DNA from: Reinekea thalattae
GTDB lineage: Bacteria > Pseudomonadota > Gammaproteobacteria > Pseudomonadales > Natronospirillaceae
Assembly (NCBI RefSeq): GCF_008041945.1
Contig: NZ_VKAD01000001.1
Location: 1-64,000 of the forward strand
Length of the DNA stretch: 64,000 nt
Direction of reading: 5' to 3'
Below the pieces are notes generated by a model. It was not told the DNA's origin. It saw only the letters and a list, made by a program, of their open reading frames with translations, and searched no databases. Shown piece by piece: positions 25,865 to 35,374 of the stretch (its first letter is position 1; every line of letters starts with the position of its first letter). A program made the position numbers and the translations under genes.

Positions 25865-26506
25865 TCATTCGTCGCCGCTGACGTAGCATTCGCTGTAGGT
25901 TGAGCATTCATCGCAGGTGGGTGACAGGCAAACATAATCACCTTCAGACTGACACAGCTGTAAATAAAAAAATCGTTTCCAGCGCATATTGTCGGCATTG
26001 GCTGCCGTCAATGATGGAAAGTTATGTGTAAGCCATTCTTTCAGTTCGTCGCGTGAATCCAATCCTAATGTTTTCCAAAGATGGGCAGGACTTAAGCATG
26101 CCGTGGCAACCACAATGGCGGCTACGGCGCTGTAGGGTGCATTGCTGCTGTGTTTAGTTAACAGTTCGACGAGTTGGTTGCGTTCAGCCATACGCAGCTC
26201 GATCAGTTGATTAATGACCTCCGAACGCATCTGTTTAGCCTGACTGTTGGTTGTATTCCAGCGCATGTCCATCAACGTTAATGGCTCAATATCAATCGCC
26301 TGCATTAACTCTTGATAGACGTGTTTATCTAACCCCAAACCGTAGGGTAAATTTGCCAGACCTCTCAGTTGAGCGCGTATCACCTTTGCGAAAATTGCTC
26401 GATTTTCGGAAGTCATGTTGCTTATTTTTTTAGTCGGCACTTCATCAGCGCCTAAGGTTTGTAAAAATTGGTCGTAATAATTTAGGGTAACAGCGTGCGT
26501 GGTCAT
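25865..26506 (-). CDS. nifQ: NifQ, molybdenum donor for FeMo-cofactor synthesis
   Basis: A 213-residue protein whose C-terminal tail carries the NifQ cysteine signature C-x4-C-x2-C-x5-C (CLSPTCDECSTYSEC). NifQ holds a Mo-Fe-S cluster and passes molybdenum to the NifEN/NifH machinery. The ATG at 26506 has GGAG eight bases upstream; an ATG 18 bases earlier lies before that site and is rejected. It is the last gene of a nifB-ferredoxin-nifQ operon, so it should be NifA-controlled from the promoter ahead of nifB. Confidence 0.9.
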   Translation of the reverse strand: MTTHAVTLNYYDQFLQTLGADEVPTKKISNMTSENRAIFAKVIRAQLRGLANLPYGLGLDKHVYQELMQAIDIEPLTLMDMRWNTTNSQAKQMRSEVINQLIELRMAERNQLVELLTKHSSNAPYSAVAAIVVATACLSPAHLWKTLGLDSRDELKEWLTHNFPSLTAANADNMRWKRFFYLQLCQSEGDYVCLSPTCDECSTYSECYVSGDE

Positions 26507-26532
26507 TGTGTTGTCTCCATCCATTTTCAGGC

Positions 26533-26796
26533 TTATAAAAATTGAGGCTGATTAAAATTAAAGCTAATGGGTGCCAACGAACCCGTCGGGTTTAGAGCAA
26601 TGCCGTTGGCATCTAAAATGGCATTTTCAACTGGGCAAATGCTGGCGCATTGCGCAACGGCTGCCGTTGATTGGCATTCATCGCAACGGTGGGCTGCAAT
26701 TTGAAAATGAGGGCTTTTTGTTAGGATTGCATTCGACGGGCAAACTAATTTGCAGGCGTTACATGCAATACAGGCTTCTGAAATTGACAGCGCCAT
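26533..26796 (-). CDS. nif-associated 2[4Fe-4S] ferredoxin
   Basis: An 87-residue ferredoxin with two cluster motifs: CIACNACKLVCP and CDECQ...QCASICP (CxxC with eight residues before CxxxCP), the long-spaced form found in Alvin-type and nif-linked ferredoxins. It probably supplies electrons to NifB or to nitrogenase. Its ATG overlaps the nifB stop codon by one base (TAATG) and has a perfect AGGAGG upstream, indicating translational coupling with nifB. Confidence 0.9.
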   Translation of the reverse strand: MALSISEACIACNACKLVCPSNAILTKSPHFQIAAHRCDECQSTAAVAQCASICPVENAILDANGIALNPTGSLAPISFNFNQPQFL

Positions 26797-28067
26797 TAGC
26801 AGACCTCCTGTATAACGTTTTTTTCCATTTCTGGGCTTTTTGGTGCCAGCATTTTTAATGTGTCGGTAACATTCATCAGCGCAAACTCAACACTTGGCGA
26901 GATGCCTGCTTTTTCCAACTGTTGCCACGGTTCAATACCAATGCGAGCGCATAAAACCTGTTGGCAATCGTTTAGCGATTGGATGTGTTTGGCCAGCGGC
27001 TGGTCGTCGCAATGAGACATGCCGTGACAATATTGTTCGACGTCGCGGGTTTCGACCAGAGTGACGTTGTTTTCTGATACATCAAAGATACGAAATTCAG
27101 TCGCATGGCCGAAATGGGTATCGATAAGTTCGCCGCTGGAACTGGCAACGGCAATACGCACTGTAGCAATGGAGGCATCTAACTGTTGTGAGGCGCAGCT
27201 TTGATCATGACTCAGTTTTCCGACCGCGTCGGCGCGACATTGCTGGCAATGAGTCATCTGATGCATGTCCACTCCAGCGATTTTACGGGCAGCATTCAGT
27301 TGCGTTTCATCTGGGCCTTGAATGCCTTCTAAGCCAAAAAAAGTGCCGTGTGCTGGGTCAGAAATCAGCGGCATAATGTTGTGTAAAAAGGCGCCGCGTT
27401 GTTGAATTTCTTTGGCTAATTCAGGCAGCGACGCATCATTAATACCCGGCACTAACACGGTATTTACCTTAATTAAAATCCCTGCTTTGGCTGCCATCGA
27501 TAAACCCTTGAGCTGTTGCTCAATGATGGCTTCGGCCGCGTCTAAACCTCTTAGGCGTTGTTGATCAAAGTAAGCCCAAGCATAAAGTTGGCTGGCGATG
27601 CTAGTGCTTAATGTATTGATGGTAATAGTAAGGTGATGAACGCCAAGTTCTGCTAGTGCATCAACATGCTCTGGTAAATTTAGGCCGTTGGTGGAAACAC
27701 ACAGATGAACATCGTCGTCGATTTGTTGAATACCTTTGAGTGTCGCCAAGGTTGCCGCCGGGTTTGCCAGCGGATCGCCAGGGCCTGCGATGCCAGCGAC
27801 CTTAAGTTCTGGCATGCGTTTTTTTACTGCCTGAAAGCGATGTATGGCTTCGGCCGGCGACAAGAGTTTAGACACCACACCTGGACGGGTTTCGTTACTG
27901 CAATCGAATTTTCGGTTGCAGTAGTTGCACTGAATATTGCACGCCGGTGCAACAGGTAAATGGATGCGCGCGTACTTATGCGCGTCCTTGGAATAACATG
28001 GGTGGGTTTGAACTTTGCTGTCTTGCAAACGTATTTCATGCGATTTTTTAGCCAGTTCACTGATCAT
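26796..28067 (-). CDS. nifB: NifB, radical-SAM NifB-co synthase
   Basis: A 423-residue enzyme that fuses two 4Fe-4S units and inserts carbide to make the 8Fe core of FeMo-co. The N-terminal part has the NifB start HPCYSKDAHKYARIHLPVAPACN and the radical SAM motif CNIQCNYC, with GPGDPLAN later. The C-terminal 110 residues are a NifX/NafY-like cofactor-binding domain (VRIAVASSSGELIDTHFGHA). It heads the nifB-fdx-nifQ operon; a sigma-54 promoter lies 40 bases upstream and a NifA site about 140 bases upstream. Confidence 0.96.
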   Translation of the reverse strand: MISELAKKSHEIRLQDSKVQTHPCYSKDAHKYARIHLPVAPACNIQCNYCNRKFDCSNETRPGVVSKLLSPAEAIHRFQAVKKRMPELKVAGIAGPGDPLANPAATLATLKGIQQIDDDVHLCVSTNGLNLPEHVDALAELGVHHLTITINTLSTSIASQLYAWAYFDQQRLRGLDAAEAIIEQQLKGLSMAAKAGILIKVNTVLVPGINDASLPELAKEIQQRGAFLHNIMPLISDPAHGTFFGLEGIQGPDETQLNAARKIAGVDMHQMTHCQQCRADAVGKLSHDQSCASQQLDASIATVRIAVASSSGELIDTHFGHATEFRIFDVSENNVTLVETRDVEQYCHGMSHCDDQPLAKHIQSLNDCQQVLCARIGIEPWQQLEKAGISPSVEFALMNVTDTLKMLAPKSPEMEKNVIQEVC

Positions 28068-28106
28068 TTTTTAAGTCCTGATTTGTTCTTTGTATTAATA
28101 AGCTCC

Positions 28107-28122
28107 TGCATAGCTCAAGCCA
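28107..28122 (-). promoter_or_regulatory. Sigma-54 promoter of nifB-fdx-nifQ
   Basis: On the minus strand the sequence is TGGCTTGAGCTATGCA: GG and GC are spaced 12 bases start to start, as in TGGCAC-N5-TTGCA. It lies 40 bases upstream of nifB. Confidence 0.75.
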
Positions 28123-28205
28123 ACAGAGTGTGTTATTGAAATGCCCTAAATCCGTGGGCTATCGGCTATTGAGGTGGTTTATCTGTCTGTATGGAAGCAG
28201 CCGCT

Positions 28206-28221
28206 TGTTGGCTTTATGACA
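28206..28221. promoter_or_regulatory. NifA upstream activator site for nifB
   Basis: TGT-TGGCTTTATG-ACA matches the NifA consensus TGT-N10-ACA exactly. It lies about 85 bases upstream of the nifB sigma-54 promoter. Confidence 0.8.
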
Positions 28222-28238
28222 ATGCGAGTGTCGGCTTT

Positions 28239-28258
28239 AGCAGGCGGTAACGCCTGCT
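28239..28258. other. Perfect hairpin after nifA
   Basis: AGCAGGCG (28239-28246) pairs with CGCCTGCT (28251-28258) around GTAA. It lies just beyond the nifA stop. No T run follows on the minus strand, so it may be a 3'-end stabiliser or factor-dependent terminator. Confidence 0.5.
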
Positions 28259-28280
28259 GTTAGCGTTGAAAATGAGTTAA

Positions 28281-29837
28281 CTAAATTTGCTTCATATGAA
28301 TGTTCATGGTTTGTATGCGATAGGCAATTTGTCGAGGCGTCATATTTAATAGGCGCGCCGCTTTTGCCTGTACCCAACCGGCCTGTTCTAGCGCTGCAAT
28401 CACCCGTTCACGATCGTCCATGTCCGAATCGATCAGGCTTGTTTCAACACTGCAAACGGAAGCACTTTTGCCAATTCGAGTGGGCATGGCATTGCCATCT
28501 AGAATGATCAGGTCTTGATCGATGGTGCCGTCGGCACTCATTACTGAGGCACGTTCGAGTAGGTTTTCCAGTTGGCGGATATTGCCTGGCCAGTCGTAGC
28601 TCATCATGCGGCGAATGGCACCGTCGGTTAGTGTCAAGGTTCGCCCCTGTTGCTTGGATAATTTATCCAACAAAAATTGCGACAGTTCAGGTAAATCTTC
28701 TAGGCGTTCTTTTAGAGCGGCAGGGAATATCGGCATCACGTTTAATCGGTAGTAAAGATCTTCACGAAATTTACCCTGTTGAACTTCATCTTCTAGGTTT
28801 CGATTAGTGGCTGCGATAATGCGAACATCGACCGTTTGCGTGCGCGTGCCGCCAACACGTTCAAATTCTCCCTCCTGTAAGACTCGGAGTAACTTGGCTT
28901 GAAAAGCGGGTGATATTTCGCCAATTTCATCTAAAAAAAGCGTACCGCAGTCGGCCTGTTCAAAGCGTCCTTTGCGTTGTTTAATCGCACCGGTAAAGGC
29001 GCCTTTTTCGTGCCCAAACAGTTCCGACTCTAGTAAATTGTCGGGCAGGGCAGCACAGTTGAGTTTAATAAAAGGCCCGGATGCTCTGGGTGAGTTGTAA
29101 TGAATGGCGTTGGCAATCAGCTCTTTACCGGTGCCCGATTCACCGCGTATAAGCACCGTACTGTTCCATTTCGACACCATACGTATCTGCTCGAAAACGC
29201 GTTGCATGGCAGGTGAATGGCCGACCATATTTTCCAAACCATAGTTACTGCGAACTTTGCGTTGCAGCCGGTCACGTTCTTGTTCGAGAGAGGATGTTTG
29301 CTCATGAATGTTACGAGATAACACCACCGTACGGGCAATCAGGTTTGCACACATCTCCATAAAACGATTGAACTGAGCCAGTAATTCTGGGTTGGCCAAT
29401 GAAGGCTGCGCTGCTAATACGCCAAGAATATGGTTGCTACTGGCTTTGATCGGAACCGCAATAAAGGGTTTGCCCCAATCGTACAAATCTAATTTGTCGG
29501 CAAAGCGGAAATCTTCGGAGATCATCGGAATAACGATGGACTGGCTTTCGCTCAGCACCATGCCGATGACGCCTTCGCCAATCTTATAAGCAACATGCGA
29601 GCGCACATTGGCCTCACCGCTGGTGTGGACGCTGTCGAGCTCTAGCTGTTCGCCAGCTTCATCCAGCAGTGTAATCATTGGGTGCTCTAACATCGCTTGC
29701 TCGTGAAGAATTTTTAAAATGGAGCGCACCGCTTCGGTGTAATCTAAGCCATTACTTAAAATACTGCTGACTTCATAAAGTGCACAGAGTTGTTGTTGAG
29801 CCATTGTTTCGTGGCGGTAGTCCTGATTTGTAATCAT
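28281..29837 (-). CDS. nifA: NifA, sigma-54-dependent activator of nif genes
   Basis: A 518-residue enhancer-binding protein. N-terminal GAF domain (about 25-185), central AAA+ domain with Walker A GESGTGKE and the sigma-54 contact loop GAFTGA (about 210-440), and a C-terminal helix-turn-helix ([21 protein letters not shown]). The interdomain linker lacks the cysteine cluster of oxygen-sensing alphaproteobacterial NifA, which fits control by the partner NifL. The start follows AGGAGGTCTAATA, two bases after nifL, so the two are coupled. Five sites fitting its consensus are visible in the window. Confidence 0.95.
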   Translation of the reverse strand: MITNQDYRHETMAQQQLCALYEVSSILSNGLDYTEAVRSILKILHEQAMLEHPMITLLDEAGEQLELDSVHTSGEANVRSHVAYKIGEGVIGMVLSESQSIVIPMISEDFRFADKLDLYDWGKPFIAVPIKASSNHILGVLAAQPSLANPELLAQFNRFMEMCANLIARTVVLSRNIHEQTSSLEQERDRLQRKVRSNYGLENMVGHSPAMQRVFEQIRMVSKWNSTVLIRGESGTGKELIANAIHYNSPRASGPFIKLNCAALPDNLLESELFGHEKGAFTGAIKQRKGRFEQADCGTLFLDEIGEISPAFQAKLLRVLQEGEFERVGGTRTQTVDVRIIAATNRNLEDEVQQGKFREDLYYRLNVMPIFPAALKERLEDLPELSQFLLDKLSKQQGRTLTLTDGAIRRMMSYDWPGNIRQLENLLERASVMSADGTIDQDLIILDGNAMPTRIGKSASVCSVETSLIDSDMDDRERVIAALEQAGWVQAKAARLLNMTPRQIAYRIQTMNIHMKQI

Positions 29838-29839
29838 TA

Positions 29840-31390
29840 TTAGACCTCCTGACGTCGAGGTAGGCTCATTCGTGCACAGCAGCCGCCCAGTGAACTGGAA
29901 ACAAAACGCACCGTGCCACAGTGTTCGTTAATAACCTGTTGCACGATGCTCAAACCAATACCGCGAGATCCCTCACTGCTGACAGGTTTGGTCGAGTAGA
30001 AGGGTTGAAACACTAATAACGCGTCAGACTTTTTAATGCCTGGGCCGGAGTCGTCAAAACAAACCACCAGATCGCCGTCTACTTGGCTGGTGCTAATGAG
30101 AATTTCGCGCCGCTCACATTTAGCGTAATCGATTGCTTCGATGGCATTTTCGAGCAGCTGTTTAAGCGCCACTCGTAAGCGTGAAGGCTGTGCAATGATG
30201 GCGGGTAAATTGGTTAACAACGACAGTCGTAATTCGATTGATCGGCGCATCAGCTGTTCACTTTTCATTTGTGATACCTCATGCACTAACTGATTGACAT
30301 TGACCGATTGTTTGGCTTCAAAAGCACGTTCAGGCAGTGCTTGGTGCAGCTGTTTTACCGCCTCTTTGCCAGCGTCGAGTGCCATTATCATCGGGTCGAT
30401 ACCTGTGCAGCTGGCGTGGCGTTTTTGTAATAAAGCCACAGCCGACTCAATCATGTTGACTGGCTCTTGCAGTTGGTGCAGTACAGCATGCATGGTTTCT
30501 TGCATGGCATGCATCATTTCAGTTTCGACAGTCGAACGTTGTAATTCAGCTAAGCGTTGTTGTTCGATGCGTTTTTGTTCGCGAGTGAATTCTGTTAACG
30601 CGAGAACCAAATGCGGGTTTCGGATCGGTGAAAAATAACTGGTGACGTTTTCTTCTTGCATGTCTAAGCCAGACAGTCGGCAAACAAAATGACGTGTGTG
30701 TCCTGACTGGTTGAATTCAATGATGACGTTTTTTTCTAACTGGCCTTCAACGGTCGATGAATGTAATGACTCAACATTGAGTTGTTGTTTTATCTTGCCA
30801 ATGACTAATTTCGCTGGTTCTTGACGAATGTCGGAGGCTAAGGCTTTGTAGGCTAGGTTATCTAGAATAACCTCGTCGTGTTCATTCAGCAGTGCAACGG
30901 CAGTCGGCACACTGTTGAGAATCGAACTGAAGACGCGCTCATTATTAGACTGTTGCATCTCTAATGCGTGGTCAGCGCTAATGTCGCGATGCACACCTAA
31001 AAAGTACAGTGTGGCTTCGGCGTTGCTGTCATTTAGCGGCGATATTTGCACTTCAGCCAAATAGCTTTCACCGGTTTTTTTTCGATTGAGTAATTGACCA
31101 CGCCAAGATTTCCCCGCGGTGATTCGTTGCCATAATTCTTGATACACCGGTCGAGGTGTTTTTCGGTCGCTTAAAATAGAATGGTTTTTACCAATGAGAT
31201 CCTGTTCGGTGTAGCCGGTGGTTTGGCTAAAAAATGGATTGATGTACAGAATCACACCTTTGTCATCCGTAATGGAAACGGCCATCGGTGTTAGGTTGAC
31301 TATTTTTTTCACCTGCTCAAGGGTAAATAGATCATCCTTGTGAGCAGCCCCTTCTGGTTGTGATTTGGCTTCGTTAAATAAGTCGATCAT
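29840..31390 (-). CDS. nifL: NifL, redox- and nitrogen-sensing anti-activator of NifA
   Basis: A 516-residue sensor. The N-terminal PAS domain (about 30-135; [25 protein letters not shown]) is the flavin-binding redox sensor in known NifL proteins, a second PAS-like region follows (about 140-270), then a helical segment and a histidine-kinase-type ATP-binding domain ([28 protein letters not shown]). NifL binds and silences NifA when oxygen or fixed nitrogen is present. The ATG at 31390 has GAGG six bases upstream; the TTG at 31402 is rejected. nifA follows directly. Confidence 0.93.
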   Translation of the reverse strand: MIDLFNEAKSQPEGAAHKDDLFTLEQVKKIVNLTPMAVSITDDKGVILYINPFFSQTTGYTEQDLIGKNHSILSDRKTPRPVYQELWQRITAGKSWRGQLLNRKKTGESYLAEVQISPLNDSNAEATLYFLGVHRDISADHALEMQQSNNERVFSSILNSVPTAVALLNEHDEVILDNLAYKALASDIRQEPAKLVIGKIKQQLNVESLHSSTVEGQLEKNVIIEFNQSGHTRHFVCRLSGLDMQEENVTSYFSPIRNPHLVLALTEFTREQKRIEQQRLAELQRSTVETEMMHAMQETMHAVLHQLQEPVNMIESAVALLQKRHASCTGIDPMIMALDAGKEAVKQLHQALPERAFEAKQSVNVNQLVHEVSQMKSEQLMRRSIELRLSLLTNLPAIIAQPSRLRVALKQLLENAIEAIDYAKCERREILISTSQVDGDLVVCFDDSGPGIKKSDALLVFQPFYSTKPVSSEGSRGIGLSIVQQVINEHCGTVRFVSSSLGGCCARMSLPRRQEV

Positions 31391-31519
31391 AAGTTGCCTC
31401 AATAATTTTTGTGGGCTGCTCTATTCGTTAGTCTATTGAACATCAACAGCGAACCCCGTGTGCATCGTTATGGTTCTGTTTTTCTGTGTTGGCTTAAAAA
31501 ATAATTCTTATAGGCTAAT

Positions 31520-31536
31520 TGCAATATGTATTCCCA
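31520..31536 (-). promoter_or_regulatory. Possible sigma-54 promoter of nifLA
   Basis: The minus strand reads GGGAATACATATTGCA, with GG and GC spaced by 12 and a perfect TTGCA, but a weak -24 half. It lies about 130 bases upstream of nifL and 35 bases from the NifA site at 31568. nifLA is sigma-54-dependent in some diazotrophs and not in others. Confidence 0.35.
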
Positions 31537-31567
31537 ATGCATTGAGTCGGCTTTGGCGTTAAAGCTT

Positions 31568-31583
31568 TGTTTGATTTACGACA
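31568..31583. promoter_or_regulatory. NifA upstream activator site between nifL and rnfA
   Basis: TGT-TTGATTTACG-ACA matches TGT-N10-ACA and sits within the larger dyad TTTGT...ACAAA. It lies about 118 bases upstream of the rnf sigma-54 promoter and could also serve nifLA. The rest of the 360-base gap holds no credible gene. Confidence 0.78.
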
Positions 31584-31700
31584 AATATGAAAAAATTTAT
31601 GTCACCGTTGCGTTAAAAAAATACCAAGAGTTTGCAGGCTTGCGCGTCAGGCACGCACTGATAAGGGGAGTTAAAACATTTTTAGTTTTTTTTGGTGCGC

Positions 31701-31716
31701 TGGCATGAGCGATGCA
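31701..31716 (+). promoter_or_regulatory. Sigma-54 promoter of the rnf operon
   Basis: TGGCATGAGCGATGCA matches the -24/-12 consensus with correct GG-GC spacing and one mismatch in each half. It lies 35 bases upstream of rnfA. Confidence 0.78.
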
Positions 31717-31750
31717 ATAAGGCTGTTAGTGATCCACTAGGAAGACAAAA

Positions 31751-32329
31751 ATGTTAGAGCATATTTTAATTATTGTGAGTACCGCCATTGTTAATAATGT
31801 CGTGCTGGCTAAGTTTTTAGGTCTTTGCCCTTTTATGGGCGTGTCAAACAAAATAGACAGCGCATTGGGCATGGGTATCGCAACGACCTTTGTTTTATGT
31901 CTCGCTTCAATTTCTGCGTGGTTGGTTGAGCGTATTATTTTAGTGCCATTGAATTTGCAAATGATGCGTATTCTCAGTTTCATTTTGGTGATTGCTTGCG
32001 TCGTTCAATTTACCGAAATGTTTATCCAAAAACTGTCACCAGTGCTGTATCAATCCTTGGGTATTTTCCTACCACTTATTACCACCAATTGCGCTGTTTT
32101 GGGTGTTGCCATTTTAGTGGTGCAAAACCAAATGAGTTTTTCGCAAACACTTTTTTATTCTTTTGGTTCGGCTTTAGGGTTCACGTTGGTGATTGTGCTG
32201 TTTGCAGGTCTGCGTCAACGCCTAAAGGTTGCCAATGTGCCTGAGTCTTTTCAGGGAGCGCCGATTGCTTTTTTAACGGCAGGATTAATGTCGATGGCGT
32301 TTATGGGTTTCGCTGGCATTGTTGCATAA
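31751..32329 (+). CDS. rnfA: RnfA, membrane subunit of the Rnf complex
   Basis: A 192-residue inner-membrane protein with six helices; [31 protein letters not shown] and the second inverted half with [11 protein letters not shown] are typical. RnfA and RnfE together hold a [2Fe-2S] cluster (the cysteines in GLCPF and TNCAV) at the membrane centre. Here Rnf is expected to use ion-motive force to drive electrons from NADH to ferredoxin or flavodoxin for nitrogenase. First gene of rnfABCDGEH, next to nifLA and behind a sigma-54 promoter. Confidence 0.93.
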   Translation: MLEHILIIVSTAIVNNVVLAKFLGLCPFMGVSNKIDSALGMGIATTFVLCLASISAWLVERIILVPLNLQMMRILSFILVIACVVQFTEMFIQKLSPVLYQSLGIFLPLITTNCAVLGVAILVVQNQMSFSQTLFYSFGSALGFTLVIVLFAGLRQRLKVANVPESFQGAPIAFLTAGLMSMAFMGFAGIVA

Positions 32330-32338
32330 GGGGATCGC

Positions 32339-32869
32339 ATGAACATTACCTTCTCGATTATCGTTTTTTTACTGTTAGGTGCCGCCTTAGGTGCCATTCT
32401 CGGTTGGGCGCAGAAAGCACTGACACCAGAAAGTGATTCTACCGTGGATGAGTTAGAAGCCATGTTGCCCGGTGGTCAATGCGGCCAATGTGGCGAGGTC
32501 GGTTGTCGGCAAGCCGCAGAAAAAATGGCGCAAGGGTTGTTGTCACCAAACTGCTGTCCACCCGGCGGACGAGCGTTAGCCGCTTCTATTGCCAGTTTTT
32601 TAGGCATTGAATTGGGTGCCTCAGATAACAACCAAGGCCCAGTGGTAGCTTATATCGATGAAGCCAACTGCAGCGGCTGCGGTCGTTGTTTTAAAGCCTG
32701 TCCGTTTGATGCCATCGTCGGTGCGAATCGACAAATGCATACCGTGATGAACGCTATCTGTACCGGCTGCCAGCTGTGCGAAAAAGCTTGCAGTCAGGAC
32801 TGCATCGAAATGCTGCCAGTGACAGAACAAATCAATACTTGGCAATGGCCTAAACCACAAACCGCTTAA
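32339..32869 (+). CDS. rnfB: RnfB, iron-sulfur subunit of the Rnf complex
   Basis: A 176-residue protein: one N-terminal membrane helix, a [4Fe-4S] binding domain (PGGQCGQCGEVGCRQAAEKM, then NCCPPGG), and two ferredoxin clusters (CSGCGRCFKACP and CTGCQLCEKACSQDC). It hands electrons to or from the soluble ferredoxin/flavodoxin. It starts nine bases after rnfA with the site TAAGGGGATCGC. Confidence 0.93.
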   Translation: MNITFSIIVFLLLGAALGAILGWAQKALTPESDSTVDELEAMLPGGQCGQCGEVGCRQAAEKMAQGLLSPNCCPPGGRALAASIASFLGIELGASDNNQGPVVAYIDEANCSGCGRCFKACPFDAIVGANRQMHTVMNAICTGCQLCEKACSQDCIEMLPVTEQINTWQWPKPQTA

Positions 32870-32879
32870 GGAGAAAAAC

Positions 32880-34367
32880 ATGAGAGCGTTTGCAAAGCCG
32901 TTTCGTGGTGGCATTCACCCTGTAGGTTATAAAGAGTTTAGCCAAGACTGCGCCATCGAAAAATTACCCGCGCCAAAGCGAGTCTATCTAGGTTTGCAAC
33001 AACGAAACGGCACTTTACTTTCTGCACTGGTGTCGGTTGGCGATTCGGTTGGTAAGGGTCAACTGGTGGCAAAGGGCGCAAATGATATGGCAGTGCCGTT
33101 GCATTCACCAATTAACGGAACCGTTGAGGATATTCGTGATTATGTAAGTGCTCATCCTTCAGGCATAAAAATAAAAACACTCGTCATTAAAAACAATGGC
33201 GATAGCAGCTGGTCACAACAGCACGGCTCGATTCACCCACTAAGTTTAGCGTCTGATGAAATGCTGCAACGCATTTTAGATGCAGGCATTGTCGGCTTAG
33301 GCGGTGCAGGTTTTCCGACCGGCATTAAGTTGCGTTTGGCGCGTGATAAGCAGGTGCATACCTTGATTATTAATGGTGGCGAGTGTGAACCCTACTTAAC
33401 TTGCGATGATCGCCTAATGCAGGAGTACGCGGTCGATGTGGTGTTAGGCAGTCAGTTGATGGCAAAAGCCATTGGTGCGCGCAAAGCCATTATCGCTGTT
33501 GAAGATAATAAACCGGCCAGTATTCAGGCATTAAAAATCGCCGCTGCCGAGCTGCATGACATTGAAATTCAAGTGGTACCGAGCCTTTATCCGATGGGCA
33601 GTGAACGCCACCTAATTAAAGCTGTAACCGGCAAAACGGTGGCTCCGGGGACGCTCAGTGTTGAGTTAGGCATCTTGGTGCATAACGTTGCAACCGCGCG
33701 CGCGGTGTATCACGCCTTACGTTTTAATCGGCCGTTAATTGATCGAGTGTTGACGGTTTCTGGCGCTGGCATCGAGCAGCCGAAAAACCTGTTGGTGCCC
33801 ATAGGAACCTCAGTGGCTGACCTGTTATCTGCTTGTGGTGGTCTAACCATGAGTGCGCAACGTTTGGTTGCCGGTGGGCCGATGATGGGGCAAGTGATTC
33901 CTTCTCCTTACACACCGATCGACAAAAGCATTGGCGGCCTGCTGGCGCTGACGGATCAAGAAGTGCGCGATGAACAAAGTCACGATTGCGTGCGTTGTGG
34001 TCGCTGTGTTGCAGCCTGCCCAATGGGTTTAATGCCTTTTCAAATGGCAGCCCATTCTCGCGTTTCGGATTACGACGGCGCGCAAGATTACGGACTCAAC
34101 CACTGCTTACTTTGTGGTGCTTGCTCATATGTTTGTCCGTCACGAATTCCTTTAGTACAGCATTTTTCTCATGCCCGAGGCGAAATTAATGCTCAGCGCA
34201 GTATGGCTCAAAAGTCTGCCTTGGCTCGCCTGCTGACTAACGCAAGAGCAGAGCGGTTAGCCAAGGAAGCCGCACAGCGCAAAGCTGAAAAAGCCGCTAA
34301 AGCAGCAGAGCGGAAAAAGAAAGCGGCGCAGAGAAAAGCGCAGCAAGCCTCGGAATCAGGAGAGTAG
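32880..34367 (+). CDS. rnfC: RnfC, NADH-binding subunit of the Rnf complex
   Basis: A 495-residue peripheral subunit. The N-terminal half carries the glycine-rich nucleotide/flavin region GLGGAGFPTGIK and NGGECEPYLTCDDRLM; two [4Fe-4S] motifs follow (CVRCGRCVAACP and CLLCGACSYVCPS). The tail is a lysine/alanine-rich helix (AEKAAKAAERKKKAAQ), a usual feature of gammaproteobacterial RnfC, though short here. It oxidises NADH in the direction needed for nitrogen fixation. Binding site TAAGGAG. Confidence 0.93.
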   Translation: MRAFAKPFRGGIHPVGYKEFSQDCAIEKLPAPKRVYLGLQQRNGTLLSALVSVGDSVGKGQLVAKGANDMAVPLHSPINGTVEDIRDYVSAHPSGIKIKTLVIKNNGDSSWSQQHGSIHPLSLASDEMLQRILDAGIVGLGGAGFPTGIKLRLARDKQVHTLIINGGECEPYLTCDDRLMQEYAVDVVLGSQLMAKAIGARKAIIAVEDNKPASIQALKIAAAELHDIEIQVVPSLYPMGSERHLIKAVTGKTVAPGTLSVELGILVHNVATARAVYHALRFNRPLIDRVLTVSGAGIEQPKNLLVPIGTSVADLLSACGGLTMSAQRLVAGGPMMGQVIPSPYTPIDKSIGGLLALTDQEVRDEQSHDCVRCGRCVAACPMGLMPFQMAAHSRVSDYDGAQDYGLNHCLLCGACSYVCPSRIPLVQHFSHARGEINAQRSMAQKSALARLLTNARAERLAKEAAQRKAEKAAKAAERKKKAAQRKAQQASESGE

Positions 34368-34372
34368 CGATT

Positions 34373-35374
34373 ATGAAATACAACATAGCATCCGGCCCTC
34401 ATACACACGGCGGAGACTCCAGTTCTTCGTTGATGTATCAGGTAATTTTAGCCTTGCTACCGACCAGCTTATTTGGGCTTTATGTGTTCGGCGTTTCAGC
34501 CCTGTTGGTTTTATTAACAGCAAGCATCAGTGCGCTACTGGCAGAGTCGATCATGCTTTATTGGCGCGGCGTCAACCAAAGCAGTTTGTTTGATGGCTCT
34601 GCGTTGTTAACCGGTTGGTTATTGGCGCTGAGTTTACCGCCAGCAACGCCACTCTGGATTGTCGCTCTGGGTTCTTTTTTTGCTATCGCCATTGGCAAAC
34701 ACGCCTATGGCGGCCTCGGCCAAAATCTATTTAACCCAGCCATGCTGGCGCGCGTAATGTTGTTGATTTGCTTTCCGGTTGAGTTAACGGATTGGCATGC
34801 GGCGACACCGCCGGTATTGACTGAAACCGGTTTGGATTTAAACCCATATTGGCTTGGCATCGATGCGATCTCATCAGCAACACCTTTAGCTGCAGAAGCG
34901 CCTATGCTTGCAGTGCGCAGTCTATGGTTTGGTCACCATGCTGGCAGCTTAGGTGAAACCAGCGCGTTGTTTATTTTATTGGGCGGTTTGTTTTTGTTGT
35001 GGCGAAAGGTGATCAATTGGGTTATTCCAACGGCTGTTTTGCTGGGATTAGCGTTGCCGGCCTTACTGTTGCACGCCATCAAGCCCGATCAGTTTTTATC
35101 TGCCAGTACGCATCTTTTTAGTGGTGCGGTTTTTTTAGCGGCGTTTTTCATTGCCACCGATATGGTGACGTCTCCGGTCAGTGTTAAGGGCCAGTGGGTG
35201 TTTGGTCTGGGTTGCGGCCTGTTGATATTTTTAATCCGTACTTTTGGCAACTATCCAGAAGGCGTCGCCTTTTCTGTATTGATTATGAATGCCACGACAC
35301 CGCTGATTGATCACTACCTCAGACCTGCGGTATTTGGTAGCCGGCCTAAATGGTTCAAGGAGGAGCGTGCATGA
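34373..35374 (+). CDS. rnfD: RnfD, FMN-carrying membrane subunit of the Rnf complex
   Basis: A 333-residue protein with about nine or ten helices and a covalent-FMN site of the NqrB/RnfD family: DGSALLTGWLLALSLPP holds the expected threonine. GKHAYGGLGQNLFNPAMLAR is another family hallmark. Its TGA overlaps the rnfG ATG (ATGA). Confidence 0.93.
   Translation: MKYNIASGPHTHGGDSSSSLMYQVILALLPTSLFGLYVFGVSALLVLLTASISALLAESIMLYWRGVNQSSLFDGSALLTGWLLALSLPPATPLWIVALGSFFAIAIGKHAYGGLGQNLFNPAMLARVMLLICFPVELTDWHAATPPVLTETGLDLNPYWLGIDAISSATPLAAEAPMLAVRSLWFGHHAGSLGETSALFILLGGLFLLWRKVINWVIPTAVLLGLALPALLLHAIKPDQFLSASTHLFSGAVFLAAFFIATDMVTSPVSVKGQWVFGLGCGLLIFLIRTFGNYPEGVAFSVLIMNATTPLIDHYLRPAVFGSRPKWFKEERA

Noticed and set aside
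31526-31708. 60-residue plus-strand ORF between nifL and rnfA
   Set aside because: It overlaps the NifA site and the sigma-54 promoter of rnf and has no binding site or family.
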